Shown one piece after another: positions 35,000 through 43,595 of a stretch of DNA of 64,000 nt. The translations under genes were made by a program, and so were the position numbers. The notes beneath the pieces are model-generated. The model searched no databases. It was not told the origin of the DNA and saw nothing but the letters and a program-made list of their open reading frames with translations. The stretch is from Pontixanthobacter rizhaonensis. Its GTDB lineage: Bacteria > Pseudomonadota > Alphaproteobacteria > Sphingomonadales > Sphingomonadaceae. The stretch is from assembly GCF_012972675.1 (NCBI RefSeq), contig NZ_JABCRE010000002.1, forward strand, positions 857,001-921,000. Direction: 5' to 3'. Each line of letters opens with the position of its first letter. Position 1 is the stretch's first letter.

Positions 35000-35272
35000 C
35001 TATTTTCCCATCTTGCCGAACAAGTTCACCAACTCGGCAATTTTCTCTTTCTGGTCAGCCTTGCTACCGGAAGTCAGAGCTTCCTCGACGCAATGATTGG
35101 TGTGGATCTCCAGAATTTTCATTTTGGTAGAGCGCAGGGCGGCTTCCATTGCGGAAAATTGCTGGAGGATATCGATACAATAGCGATCATCTTCCATCAT
35201 TTTAGCTATTCCGCGCGCCTGACCTTCGATCTTTCGCATCCGCACGATTTCTTTGGTGAATTTGTCTGTCAT
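35000..35272 (-). CDS. csoR: CsoR-like copper-sensing repressor
   Basis: A 90-residue all-helical repressor of the CsoR/RcnR family: RMRKIEGQARGIAKMMEDDRYCIDILQQFSAMEAALRSTKMKILEIHTNHC. Cys32, His57 and Cys61 have the spacing of the Cu(I) ligands Cys36, His61 and Cys65 of Mycobacterium CsoR, so copper is the likely signal. It is divergent from the DUF5676-ATPase unit and a CsoR-type operator overlaps that unit's promoter. Confidence 0.88.
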   Translation of the reverse strand: MTDKFTKEIVRMRKIEGQARGIAKMMEDDRYCIDILQQFSAMEAALRSTKMKILEIHTNHCVEEALTSGSKADQKEKIAELVNLFGKMGK

Positions 35273-35330
35273 GTTGTCCTTATGCCAAATTTTTGAGCGT
35301 GATCAATCGAAAGAGATGGCCGCATCAACC

Positions 35331-35370
35331 TTGACACTAAACCATCATGCTACTATACCCCCCTATAGTA
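35331..35370 (+). promoter_or_regulatory. Sigma-70 promoter with CsoR-type operator
   Basis: TTGACA (35331-35336), 17 bp, TATACC (35354-35359). Over the -10 lies a perfect dyad with arms TACTATA (35351-35357) and TATAGTA (35364-35370) around CCCCCC, the AT-flanked C-tract form of CsoR/RcnR operators. Repression until copper binds CsoR is expected. Confidence 0.82.
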
Positions 35371-35400
35371 TATATCGCTGATGATCAAGAGGAGCTAGAA

Positions 35401-35694
35401 ATGGCGCATGTTTCAAACCGCACTCAAATCCTTGTCTGGGGCTGGACGCTGAGCCTGTTTTTGCTTCTCAGCTACCTCATCTGCATTGGCTTCGGTCTTT
35501 TGGCACCGCAATCTATGCACATGCATGAAGCTTGGGCACCTTGGTTGCCGGGTTTCGAATGGCTGACTTTGCAGGGATTTCTTGCAGGGGCGGTTGGTAG
35601 CTTTCTCTATGGTTGGTATATTGCATTGTTGGTTATCCCGCTGCGCTCGTGGATAAGCCGCAAGGTTGCAGGTGCTGATCATGTCGAAGCATGA
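35401..35694 (+). CDS. DUF5676 family membrane protein
   Basis: A 97-residue protein with two membrane segments ([20 protein letters not shown] and [22 protein letters not shown]) and the DUF5676 middle block [17 protein letters not shown]. The family is of unknown function and is frequent in copper clusters. The ATG at 35401 follows AGGAGC; a start at 35347 would lie inside the operator. It overlaps the ATPase gene by 14 bases. Confidence 0.82.
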   Translation: MAHVSNRTQILVWGWTLSLFLLLSYLICIGFGLLAPQSMHMHEAWAPWLPGFEWLTLQGFLAGAVGSFLYGWYIALLVIPLRSWISRKVAGADHVEA

Positions 35695-38041
35695 TGCCGG
35701 GACTGACAAATCGTGCTGTTGTAAAGATAAAGAGGCTTCTGCCGGGATCGTAAAAGATCCCGTGTGCGGCATGGATGTCGATCCGAGCAAGAGCGAGCAT
35801 CATGCACAGCATGACGGGCATGATTATCATTTCTGTTCAGCCGGATGCAAAACCAAATTTGTCGCCGACCCCGAACATTATCTCACCGGAAAGCGTCAAG
35901 ACGTAGCAGATAATCTGCCAGCTGGCACGATCTACACCTGTCCAATGCATCCGGAAATCCGTCAAGAAGGGCCGGGTTCCTGTCCGATCTGTGGGATGGC
36001 ACTCGAACCCGAGACGTTTAGTCTCGATACCGGCCCCGATCCCGAATATCTGGATATGCTCAAGCGTTTCTGGGTCAGCGCGGTGTTCTCCATCCCACTG
36101 TTTATTTATGCAATGGGCGACCTTATTCCGGGCAAGCCGTTTGAAGATTTATTTGAGCCGGGAGTATCGCAATGGTTGCAGCTCTTGCTGGCATCACCGG
36201 TAGTTCTGTGGGGCGCATGGCCGTTTTTTGTGCGCGGCGTGAACTCGCTCAAAACCATGAACCTCAATATGTTCACGCTCATTGGGCTTGGCGTGGCGGT
36301 TGCCTATGGCTTCAGTCTGGTCGCAACACTCTTTCCAAGCATTTTTCCGGAAGCATTTCGCGGCCATGATGGCGGTGTGGCTGTCTATTACGAAGCAGCG
36401 GCTGTCATTACGACCCTGGTATTATTGGGCCAAGTGCTGGAACTGAAAGCACGCGGACAGACATCAAGTGCGTTGCGCGCACTGCTCGAACTAGCACCGC
36501 CAGTCGCATTGCGCGTCGGTGCGGATGGATCGGAAGAGGAAATATCGCTCGATCAAGTGCAGAGCGGTGACCGCCTGCGTGTTCGTCCAGGCGACAAGGT
36601 TCCTGTTGATGGCACTATCGCCAAGGGCTCCAGTACGATTGATCAAGCAATGATCACGGGCGAACCAATACCGGTTGCTAAAGCCGAAGGTCATGGTGTC
36701 ACTGGCGGAACGGTCAACCAGACTGGCAGCTTTATCATGACCGCCGAACGCGTGGGTAAAGACACGCTTCTCGCCAAAATCGTCCAGATGGTCGCCGAAG
36801 CGCAGCGCAGCCGTGCGCCTATCCAGAAACTTGCTGATACGGTTGCGGGCCTTTTTGTGCCTGCTGTGGTTCTGATCGCTATTGCGACATTCATTATATG
36901 GTCGATTTGGGGTCCAGAACCGGCGCTGGCCTATGGTTTGGTCAACGCAGTCGCAGTCCTCATCATCGCCTGTCCTTGTGCGCTTGGCCTTGCCACTCCG
37001 ATGTCTATCATGGTTGGCACCGGCAAGGGCGCGCAAAACGGTATCTTGATCAAGAACGCCGAGGCGCTCGAAACTCTGGAAAAGATCGATACCATCGTCG
37101 TCGACAAAACCGGGACATTGACAGAGGGCAAGCCCAAGCTGGTTTCGGTCGAACCTGAAAATGGTTTTGATGGCGACGAAATGCTGGCGCTGGTTGCCGC
37201 TATTGAAATGGCGAGCGAACATCCGCTGGCAGCCGCAATTGTGACCGGCGCAAAGGACAAGGGACTTTCATTCGAAGCAGCAACAGACTTCCAGTCGGTC
37301 ACCGGCGAAGGGGTTGAAGCCAGCGCAGGCGGTAAGCGCGTCGCCATCGGCAATGAAAAAATGATGGACCGGCTTGGTGCCACCAGTGCGGAGCTGATTG
37401 CCAAGGCGCAGGATGGCCGATCGCAGGGACAAACGGTGATGTTTGTGGCTGTCGATGGTAAACCTGCTGGTCTGATTGGTGTCGCCGATCCGATCAAACC
37501 GACCACAAAAGAAGCGATCAAGGCGCTGCACAAAGCCAATATCCGAGTAGTTATGCTTACTGGCGATGCAGAAGCTACCGCGCAAGCTGTTGGCAAGATG
37601 ATTGGCATTGATGAAATCCACGCCAATGTGTCACCCGAAGACAAGCACCGGGTCATCAGCGAGCTACAAGCGGCGGGTAAGATGGTTGCAATGGCAGGAG
37701 ATGGCATCAATGACGCTCCCGCTCTCGCCAAAGCCGATGTTGGAATTGCGATGGGCACTGGCACCGACGTGGCAATGGAAAGCGCAGGGATCACGCTGGT
37801 AAAAGGTGATCTTGGCGGCATCGCCAAAGCCCGCCACCTCAGTCAACTAACAATGGGTAATATCCGGCAGAACCTGTTCTTTGCGTTCATCTATAACGGG
37901 CTTGGCGTGCCGGTTGCGGCAGGCATTCTCTATCCGTGGTTCGGCATCTTGCTCAGCCCGATGATAGCAGCGGCAGCAATGAGCCTGTCGTCTGTCTCTG
38001 TAATCGCCAACGCCTTGCGCTTGCGCCGCAAAGCGCTGTGA
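35681..38041 (+). CDS. Copper-translocating P1B-type ATPase with YHS domain
   Basis: A 786-residue exporter. The N-terminus has no classic CxxC HMA domain; instead it carries Cys-rich CCCKD, a YHS domain ([31 protein letters not shown]) and a heavy-metal-binding domain ([26 protein letters not shown]). Then come the TGEP loop, membrane [10 protein letters not shown], phosphorylation DKTGTLT, SEHPLA (HP motif) and [23 protein letters not shown] and these domains fit Cu(I)/Ag(I) pumps (CopA/SilP). The ATG at 35681 is preferred over a TTG upstream. It is under the CsoR-type promoter. Confidence 0.93.
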   Translation: MSKHDAGTDKSCCCKDKEASAGIVKDPVCGMDVDPSKSEHHAQHDGHDYHFCSAGCKTKFVADPEHYLTGKRQDVADNLPAGTIYTCPMHPEIRQEGPGSCPICGMALEPETFSLDTGPDPEYLDMLKRFWVSAVFSIPLFIYAMGDLIPGKPFEDLFEPGVSQWLQLLLASPVVLWGAWPFFVRGVNSLKTMNLNMFTLIGLGVAVAYGFSLVATLFPSIFPEAFRGHDGGVAVYYEAAAVITTLVLLGQVLELKARGQTSSALRALLELAPPVALRVGADGSEEEISLDQVQSGDRLRVRPGDKVPVDGTIAKGSSTIDQAMITGEPIPVAKAEGHGVTGGTVNQTGSFIMTAERVGKDTLLAKIVQMVAEAQRSRAPIQKLADTVAGLFVPAVVLIAIATFIIWSIWGPEPALAYGLVNAVAVLIIACPCALGLATPMSIMVGTGKGAQNGILIKNAEALETLEKIDTIVVDKTGTLTEGKPKLVSVEPENGFDGDEMLALVAAIEMASEHPLAAAIVTGAKDKGLSFEAATDFQSVTGEGVEASAGGKRVAIGNEKMMDRLGATSAELIAKAQDGRSQGQTVMFVAVDGKPAGLIGVADPIKPTTKEAIKALHKANIRVVMLTGDAEATAQAVGKMIGIDEIHANVSPEDKHRVISELQAAGKMVAMAGDGINDAPALAKADVGIAMGTGTDVAMESAGITLVKGDLGGIAKARHLSQLTMGNIRQNLFFAFIYNGLGVPVAAGILYPWFGILLSPMIAAAAMSLSSVSVIANALRLRRKAL

Positions 38042-38094
38042 TCTGCGCGAACGAAATGAAGCGATCCAACAACTAATGAAAACAGGAGCATGGC

Positions 38095-38445
38095 ATGGCG
38101 AAAAATGATGACTCAAAGCGATCGAATAATCTGCCGTTGGCGCTTTCTCGTTGGGATAATGAGGGAGGGCACCAACCAAAAATAGACAAACGCGGCTCCA
38201 ATGATCCCGAAATGACCAACACTGAACTCGTCCAGCTTCGTGTCCGTGTCATTGCGCTGGAAAATATTGTCCTTGCCTTGCTCGCGGATCAACCAGCCGA
38301 GACCTATGACAAGGTCCGTGAAATGGCAGAGATCATTTCGCCCAGAGAGGACGCGACACAGCATCCTTTGACGATTGAAGCAGCATTGCACATGAACCAG
38401 TTTGCAGACCGAGCGGCGCGATTTGGTCCGATTGACGATAAGTGA
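38095..38445 (+). CDS. Unknown soluble protein behind the Cu ATPase
   Basis: A 116-residue protein without signal or membrane segment. The first 40 residues are charged and variable; the rest (LVQLRVRVIALENIVLALLADQPAETYDKVREMAEII) suggests a helical, possibly coiled-coil region, with His residues near the end. GGAG precedes the ATG. It overlaps the next gene by 4 bases. I do not recognise the family; position suggests a copper-related role. Confidence 0.6.
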   Translation: MAKNDDSKRSNNLPLALSRWDNEGGHQPKIDKRGSNDPEMTNTELVQLRVRVIALENIVLALLADQPAETYDKVREMAEIISPREDATQHPLTIEAALHMNQFADRAARFGPIDDK

Positions 38446-38888
38446 AAATTGATAAAGCACCCGAAGTCCATATCGCTACGTTTGGCTTCTTTACGTCCTT
38501 CATCTGGGAAATGCTCCAAATGCCTTTCTTCGATGTCGGGGCGGCAACTTCCTGGGAAAGCACGCTAGGCTGCACGCGAGCAACATTTGGAGATGCCGGG
38601 ATATTGGTGCTGGCATACACGGTGGTCTCGATATTGAATCGAGACAGGCATTGGATGCATCGCCCAAATTTTGGAAAGATCGGCACCTATCTGCTGACCG
38701 GTCTTGGAATTACGGTAATCATCGAAAAGATTGCCACCAACGTACCATCTGAATCGGGTTGGGGCTGGCGATACAGCGAGCTCATGCCCTTACTCCCGGG
38801 CACAAATATTGGACTCGTTCCCATCCTAATGTGGATCGTCGTCCCGCTGATAACCCTCTGGTTTGCAAGGCGCCAGCCACAATCCTGA
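38442..38888 (+). CDS. Unknown four-segment membrane protein
   Basis: A 148-residue protein with GTG start coupled to the upstream stop (GTGA). Four hydrophobic segments are visible: around FGFFTSFIWEMLQMPFF, AGILVLAYTVVSIL, GTYLLTGLGITVIIEK and GLVPILMWIVVPLITLWF. The WEMLQMPFFD start of the first segment is distinctive. I do not recognise a function; it lies between the copper ATPase block and an APC permease. Confidence 0.65.
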   Translation: MKIDKAPEVHIATFGFFTSFIWEMLQMPFFDVGAATSWESTLGCTRATFGDAGILVLAYTVVSILNRDRHWMHRPNFGKIGTYLLTGLGITVIIEKIATNVPSESGWGWRYSELMPLLPGTNIGLVPILMWIVVPLITLWFARRQPQS

Positions 38889-38896
38889 CCCTCGAA

Positions 38897-40252
38897 ATGC
38901 CAAAGGCAAAGCAGATGCAAAGCAGCTCATATAACAAGAACACTCTCACGCTAGCGGGAACCGTAGCGATGGGGACCGGTGTGATGATCGGTGCGGGCAT
39001 ATTTGCGTTAACGGGTCAGATCGCCGAATTATCAGGACCGCTATTTCCTCTAGCGTTCCTTATCGGGGCCGTGATCAGCGGGTTCAGCGCCTACACTTAT
39101 ATCAAGGTTTCCAATAAATATCCGTCAGCTGGCGGCATCGCTATGATCCTCAAAAAATCATATGGGCCGTCTACTATTACCGGCGCAGCCGCCTTGATGA
39201 TGGCCTTTTCGATGATCATCAACGAAAGCTTGGTTGCGAGAACTTTCGGAACCTACACGCTTCAATTGTTCGATATAGGCCGCGATTCCGTGCTGGTTCC
39301 GATATTGGCGATTGGTTTGATCGTCTTCGCGTTTATCGTGAACATAGCGGGCAACAAGATTATCGGCGCGATATCCTCAATCACCGCAATCCTGAAAATC
39401 GGTGGGATACTGATTTTTTCCCTCACAATTCTCTGGGCATCCGGGTTCACGTTCGAGTTTACGCAAACCGCCCCAAGCGAAACAGCTTCTCCGACTGGCT
39501 TTGTTGCCGGGATTGCGCTTGCCATACTAGCATTCAAGGGATTTACCACGATCACCAATAGCGGCGGTGAAGTTGTTGAGCCTGAGAAAAATGTCGGGCG
39601 CGCAATCATGATATCTCTGGGGATATGCTTGATCGTCTATATGACAGTGGCGCTTGCCGTCGGATCAACGCTGAGCATCAATGAAATCGCCGCTGCCAAA
39701 GATTATGCGCTGGCAGAGGCGGCCCGTCCTGCCTTCGGTGAATATGGCGTATGGTTCACGGTTGGCGTCGCCATTGTCGCAACCGCGTCGGGGCTTCTTG
39801 CCAGTGTTTTTGCAGTATCGCGCATGCTGGCGATGCTTACGGACATGAACCTCATTCCGCACCGCCATTTTGGAATGCCTGGGGGCATTCAAAAGCACAC
39901 GCTGGTTTTCACCGTAATTGCCGCAGGCCTTTTGGCTGCGTTCTTTGACTTGAGCCGGATAGCATCATTGGGGGCGATATTTTATCTGGTGATGGACATG
40001 ATCATCCATTGGGGCGTTTATCGTCATCTTAAAGACGATGTCGGAGCTAAAAGCTGGATTTTGCTAAGCGCGATCATTCTGGATTTGATTGTTCTTGGAG
40101 CATTCCTGACCATGAAGGCAGCGAGCGATCCAATGATCATAGCAATCTCCTTTGCCGGGATTGCCGGATTTTTTGCGTTCGAGAAATACTATCTGTCGCA
40201 TCGGCGAAGTGACGAGCACTCTAAGCCATCGCAGTCAGATCACGCGCATTGA
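38897..40252 (+). CDS. APC superfamily permease
   Basis: A 451-residue transporter with about 12 hydrophobic segments. APC motifs are TLAGTVAMGTGVMIGAGIFALTGQ in TM1 and FKGFTTITNSGGEVVEPEKNVGRAI after TM6. Substrate, probably an amino acid or amine, is not deducible. The start is uncertain: ATG at 38897 or 38915; the frame is open upstream from 38759, overlapping the previous gene. It is the last gene before the attachment-like region. Confidence 0.82.
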   Translation: MPKAKQMQSSSYNKNTLTLAGTVAMGTGVMIGAGIFALTGQIAELSGPLFPLAFLIGAVISGFSAYTYIKVSNKYPSAGGIAMILKKSYGPSTITGAAALMMAFSMIINESLVARTFGTYTLQLFDIGRDSVLVPILAIGLIVFAFIVNIAGNKIIGAISSITAILKIGGILIFSLTILWASGFTFEFTQTAPSETASPTGFVAGIALAILAFKGFTTITNSGGEVVEPEKNVGRAIMISLGICLIVYMTVALAVGSTLSINEIAAAKDYALAEAARPAFGEYGVWFTVGVAIVATASGLLASVFAVSRMLAMLTDMNLIPHRHFGMPGGIQKHTLVFTVIAAGLLAAFFDLSRIASLGAIFYLVMDMIIHWGVYRHLKDDVGAKSWILLSAIILDLIVLGAFLTMKAASDPMIIAISFAGIAGFFAFEKYYLSHRRSDEHSKPSQSDHAH

Positions 40253-40467
40253 TAGGGTAGGGCGGTGATGCCTTTGTCTGACAGGTGAATTCTCGTTGGT
40301 CAGGGCGAATCGAATTCAATGCTGCATCGGTTCGATCTGACTGGATCAACATACAGCCAAACGCCATTCAGTTTAGACAATTCAACGGAAGCTTCAGAAC
40401 AGCAGGATGCGGACCAGTGAGAGATGGGGGTATAGCATTAGTCGCGCCCCACTTTTTGTGGGATTCC
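40253..40467. other. Gene-free stretch before the inner attachment-like site
   Basis: About 215 bp between the permease and the CTTACACA iterons. A small hairpin CCCAC-TTTTT-GTGGG lies at 40449-40463. No gene is convincing; a 77-codon frame at 40285-40518 runs into the iterons and is not supported. Confidence 0.5.
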
Positions 40468-40573
40468 CTTACACATGTCTTACACACTTACACAAAACCT
40501 TACACAAAAATGGCTTGACCGAAAAATTATAACTTGTTATCAGAAGCTTACGGTTGTCTCGTCCCACTCAAAA
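40468..40573. other. Inner attachment-like site (iterons plus core)
   Basis: Four copies of CTTACACA (40468, 40479, 40487, 40499) are followed by an AT-rich stretch and GTCCCACTCAAAA (40561-40573). The last iteron pair, the TGGCTTG after it, parts of the AT stretch and the 13-mer recur at 46867-46953. Iterons of this sort act as arm or Xis sites of tyrosine recombinases. No integrase is in the window, so the role is inferred. Confidence 0.6.
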
Positions 40574-40726
40574 GGTTGAGTATATAAGGAGAAACGAGAC
40601 TAAAGTAATTCCGGATTGCATTTAAAAACAACAACTTCGTAAATCATGCAGGGCGTTTTGACATAGGCGCGCCCAACAATGTGTAAACCGAAGTCGGGCG
40701 CGTCTAAGACGGTCGCGTCGAGATGC

Positions 40727-40810
40727 GCGGGCCTGGTGGAATTGGTAGACGCGCGGGATTCAAAATCCCGTTCCGAGAGGAGTGCGGGTTCGATTCCCGC
40801 CGCCGCACCA
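40727..40810 (+). tRNA. tRNA-Leu(CAA)-like gene
   Basis: A leucine-type tRNA with anticodon loop TTCAAAA (anticodon CAA), perfectly paired anticodon stem CGGGA/TCCCG, a 13-base variable arm, T arm GCGGG-TTCGATT-CCCGC and encoded CCA at 40808-40810. The acceptor stem is odd: the 5' strand GCGGGCC faces only CGCCGC before the discriminator A, so four pairs form and the rest mismatch, as if one base were lost. It may be an eroded or island-borne copy. It lies 154 bp after the inner attachment-like core. Confidence 0.75.
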
Positions 40811-40974
40811 TCAAATAGCGATGACTTTTTTGGTCGATTGTGAACAGCCTGTTCTTGGTGTGTTAGGTGCTCAATACTGCCCTTTCAGCAGCCGACCCAT
40901 AGTGGCGCTTCGTTAACGCTTCGAGTTGCTGGAACATGCCGGTAGCCGAAACAGGACGAAGTGATAAAAGCACA

Positions 40975-41448
40975 TTACGAGCTACCTAAGTTTTGGGCGA
41001 TCTTGGTCATCGCTGCTCGGGTAGTCGAAATGTCTTTGTCGGATAGACCATTGAGCATCTCCCCATAAACCGCGTCGGCTTTGGCACGAAGTTCAGGGAT
41101 GATCTTGCGCGCTGCTGGCTTTAGAAAAATCCGCCAAGATCGTCGATCTCCTTCTACGCTGCGGCGTTCAACGAAATCTAGCTTCTCAAGAGAATCGATA
41201 GTTTTCCCAACACTTGCTCGTTCTAGTTCAAGGCAGGCTGCTAACTCGGTTTGCGTCTGACCCTCTGCTTTCGTCAAATATGCCAAGGCTCGCCATTGTG
41301 TGCGTGACAACCCAAATTCTGCGATTGATGCCTCGAATTCCCGGCGCAACAAACGGGGTACTTCCTCTAGAAGAAACGCAAATTCATCCGATTCACTGAT
41401 AAAATTTTCCGCAGGCGCGATGCTTTCGGATTTGGTGCTGTTCGTCAT
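40975..41448 (-). CDS. MarR family transcriptional regulator
   Basis: A 157-residue winged-helix repressor: LSRTQWRALAYLTKAEGQTQTELAACLELERASVGKTIDSLEKLDFVERRSVEGDRRSWRIFLKPAAR. It is divergent from the hydrolase and efflux genes; a TGTAA-N6-TTACA dyad lies between them. MarR proteins near EmrAB-type pumps usually repress them until a drug or phenolic ligand binds. Confidence 0.92.
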   Translation of the reverse strand: MTNSTKSESIAPAENFISESDEFAFLLEEVPRLLRREFEASIAEFGLSRTQWRALAYLTKAEGQTQTELAACLELERASVGKTIDSLEKLDFVERRSVEGDRRSWRIFLKPAARKIIPELRAKADAVYGEMLNGLSDKDISTTRAAMTKIAQNLGSS

Positions 41449-41493
41449 GGCAGGCGGGGTAACTCAGAGAGTAGATTAATTAAAGGACTTTAC

Positions 41494-41509
41494 TGTAAGG
41501 TGCATTACA
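41494..41509. promoter_or_regulatory. Probable MarR operator
   Basis: TGTAA (41494-41498), 6 bases, TTACA (41505-41509), in the 76-bp divergent gap between marR and the hydrolase gene, and 16 bases before the hydrolase start at 41525. Confidence 0.6.
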
Positions 41510-41524
41510 ATATACTGACTCACA

Positions 41525-42409
41525 ATGCTCCCGAAAACGATCACATACAAGGGCTATAACGGCCTTCAAATCAGCGCCACTGCACAGGGCCCAGCGGACG
41601 GTTTTCCTGTCCTACTCGCACATGGTGGGGGGCAGACACGTCATGCTTGGGCAAAAACGCTTGATGAACTTGCGGATGCCGGATTTAGGGCAACTGCCAT
41701 CGACATGCGCGGCCACGGTGAGAGCGAATGGGCGTCTGAAGGCGGCTATGACATGAGCGATTTTGCGGGCGACCTAGCATCTGTCGCAGGTAAGCTGTCA
41801 CGTCCGCCGGCCTTAATCGGTGCATCGCTTGGAGGGCTAGCCGGCTTGATCGCTGCTGGTGAACTGGCCCCACAAAAGTTCGCTTCTCTAACGCTCGTTG
41901 ATATCGCTCCAAAAATGGAAGTGGCCGGAGTGTCGCGGGTTGTGGAGTTCATGCAAGCCTACGCGGATGATGGGTTTTCTTCGCATGAAGAGGCATCCCA
42001 AGTCATATCAAAATATATGCCTGACCGTAAGAAGAAGGACGCGCCGCGCAATCTGGCTAGGTATCTTCGCGCAAGAGACAATGGGAGGTTCTATTGGCAC
42101 TGGGACCCGCAGTTTATTCGGCAGGTTTCGGAGGCTCGCGAGCGTTCTGAACAGAGCTACGAGGAGGCTTCTGAAAAGTTTTCCGTAGCAGCAGAGAAAC
42201 TGACATTGCCCGTTCATTTGGTTCGAGGCGGCACGAGTGATATGGTGTCGCAGGACGCAGTTCGGCATTTCCAAACACTGGTTCCCAAAGCAGCCTTCAC
42301 CGATATCGCTGACGCCGGTCACATGGTCGTCGGTGACCGCAATGATGTCTTTTGCGAGGCGATCATCGGATTTCTAAATCTCACCCACAAACGTCATTTC
42401 AATCCATGA
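41525..42409 (+). CDS. Alpha/beta hydrolase
   Basis: A 294-residue cytoplasmic hydrolase. Features: HGGGQTRHAW oxyanion region, DMRGHGES, nucleophile elbow GASLGG (Ser near residue 100), late Asp and His (GHMV). The family includes esterases and epoxide or haloalkane hydrolases; substrate is unknown. It is the first gene of the MarR-linked set, so it may degrade the pump's substrate, which is inference. Confidence 0.88.
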   Translation: MLPKTITYKGYNGLQISATAQGPADGFPVLLAHGGGQTRHAWAKTLDELADAGFRATAIDMRGHGESEWASEGGYDMSDFAGDLASVAGKLSRPPALIGASLGGLAGLIAAGELAPQKFASLTLVDIAPKMEVAGVSRVVEFMQAYADDGFSSHEEASQVISKYMPDRKKKDAPRNLARYLRARDNGRFYWHWDPQFIRQVSEARERSEQSYEEASEKFSVAAEKLTLPVHLVRGGTSDMVSQDAVRHFQTLVPKAAFTDIADAGHMVVGDRNDVFCEAIIGFLNLTHKRHFNP

Positions 42410-42449
42410 CACACACGCGGTGTCCCCAGCAAAAGGCAGCTTTGGTTGC

Positions 42450-43595
42450 ATGACAGATCAGACTGATGACACCTCGCAGGAGTCTCCGCCTGCCAAATCA
42501 ACTCGGCCAAGGCTACGAATTGCGCTGCTCATCGCAGTCTGCCTTGGCCTGATTGCGGCAGTATATTGGGGCTACGGCTACATTACTGTGGGCCGGTTTC
42601 AGGAAGAGACCAACAACGCTTACGTCCAAGCCGATTCTGTCCCAGTCGCGCCGAAGGTCACAGGTTATGTCCGCGAAGTCCTAGTAAGCGACAACGAGTT
42701 CGTTGAAATTGGGCAGCCACTCGCCAGAATTGATGCGAGTGATTATCAATCAACTGTTGACGCCTTTCGCGCTCAATTAGCGGCAGCCAATGCACAAATT
42801 GTGGCAGCTCGCGCAGCCGTTGACGAACAATCTAGTTCGGTCGCACAAGCACGTGCCCAAGTCCAAGCGGCAACTGTCGGGGTTGAATATGCCAAAGGAA
42901 GCGCGAGACGTTACGCTGTACTTTCGGAAGCCGGTGCCGAAACAGTCGAGCGATATGATAATTCCCGCTACGATGTAGATCGCGCCAAAGCTGAGAGAAA
43001 TGTCCGCCAAAAAGCGTTGGCATCGGCACAGGGGCGTTTTCCAGCGCTACGCGGGCAGATTGGCGTAGCCCTTGCCCAGCGTGATGTCATCGCGGCACAA
43101 TTGGCTCAGGCGGTGGAAACGCAAGAAGACACAATTATTCGCGCAACAGTCGCTGGCACAGTCGGCAGCAAGACGGTTCGTGTCGGTCAATTCGTCCAGC
43201 CGGGACAAAGGTTGATGACCATCGTGCCCTCGCGTGAGCTCTATATCATCGCAAATTTCAAGGAGACGCAGCTCGCACGAATCCGTGTCGGGCAGCCTGT
43301 CAGTATAGAGATCGATTCACTGAGCGGAGCCACATTAAGCGGTGAAGTGGAGAGCCTTGCCCCGGCCACTGGAGCCGAATTTTCCCTCATAAAACCCGAA
43401 AATGCCACGGGGAATTTCACCAAGATCGTCCAGCGTATTCCAGTCAGAATCCGTATCTTCGCTGGTCCCACCGCTGAAAAGTTCTTGAGGGCGGGACTGT
43501 CGGCGACTGTATCCGTAAACACCAAAGGAACGGATGAAGACTTAGAAAATCTCGAAGATGAATCACGCAAGATGGCGACCAGCTCAAGGCGATGA
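42450..43595 (+). CDS. HlyD/EmrA-type efflux adaptor
   Basis: A 381-residue membrane fusion protein: one N-terminal helix (LRIALLIAVCLGLIAAVYWGYGYITV), the EmrA-type NNAYVQADSVPVAPKVTGYVREVLVSDNEFV lipoyl half, a long coiled coil and the beta-barrel part TVGSKTVRVGQFVQPGQRLMTIVP. It would couple the MFS pump to the outer-membrane channel. The ATG at 42450 is preferred; a GTG at 42420 is possible. It ends overlapping the MFS gene by 4 bases. Confidence 0.87.
   Translation: MTDQTDDTSQESPPAKSTRPRLRIALLIAVCLGLIAAVYWGYGYITVGRFQEETNNAYVQADSVPVAPKVTGYVREVLVSDNEFVEIGQPLARIDASDYQSTVDAFRAQLAAANAQIVAARAAVDEQSSSVAQARAQVQAATVGVEYAKGSARRYAVLSEAGAETVERYDNSRYDVDRAKAERNVRQKALASAQGRFPALRGQIGVALAQRDVIAAQLAQAVETQEDTIIRATVAGTVGSKTVRVGQFVQPGQRLMTIVPSRELYIIANFKETQLARIRVGQPVSIEIDSLSGATLSGEVESLAPATGAEFSLIKPENATGNFTKIVQRIPVRIRIFAGPTAEKFLRAGLSATVSVNTKGTDEDLENLEDESRKMATSSRR

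Noticed and set aside
36931-37827. A 298-codon reading frame on the minus strand inside the copper ATPase
   Set aside because: It is Ser/Pro/Ala-rich shadow translation opposite the P-type ATPase core motifs, without a ribosome site.
40468-40506. CRISPR-like array from four CTTACACA copies
   Set aside because: The units are 8 bp with spacings of 8-12 bp and there are no cas genes; this fits binding iterons.
40285-40518. A 77-codon gene before the inner attachment-like site
   Set aside because: It ends inside the CTTACACA iterons and has no domain or ribosome site.
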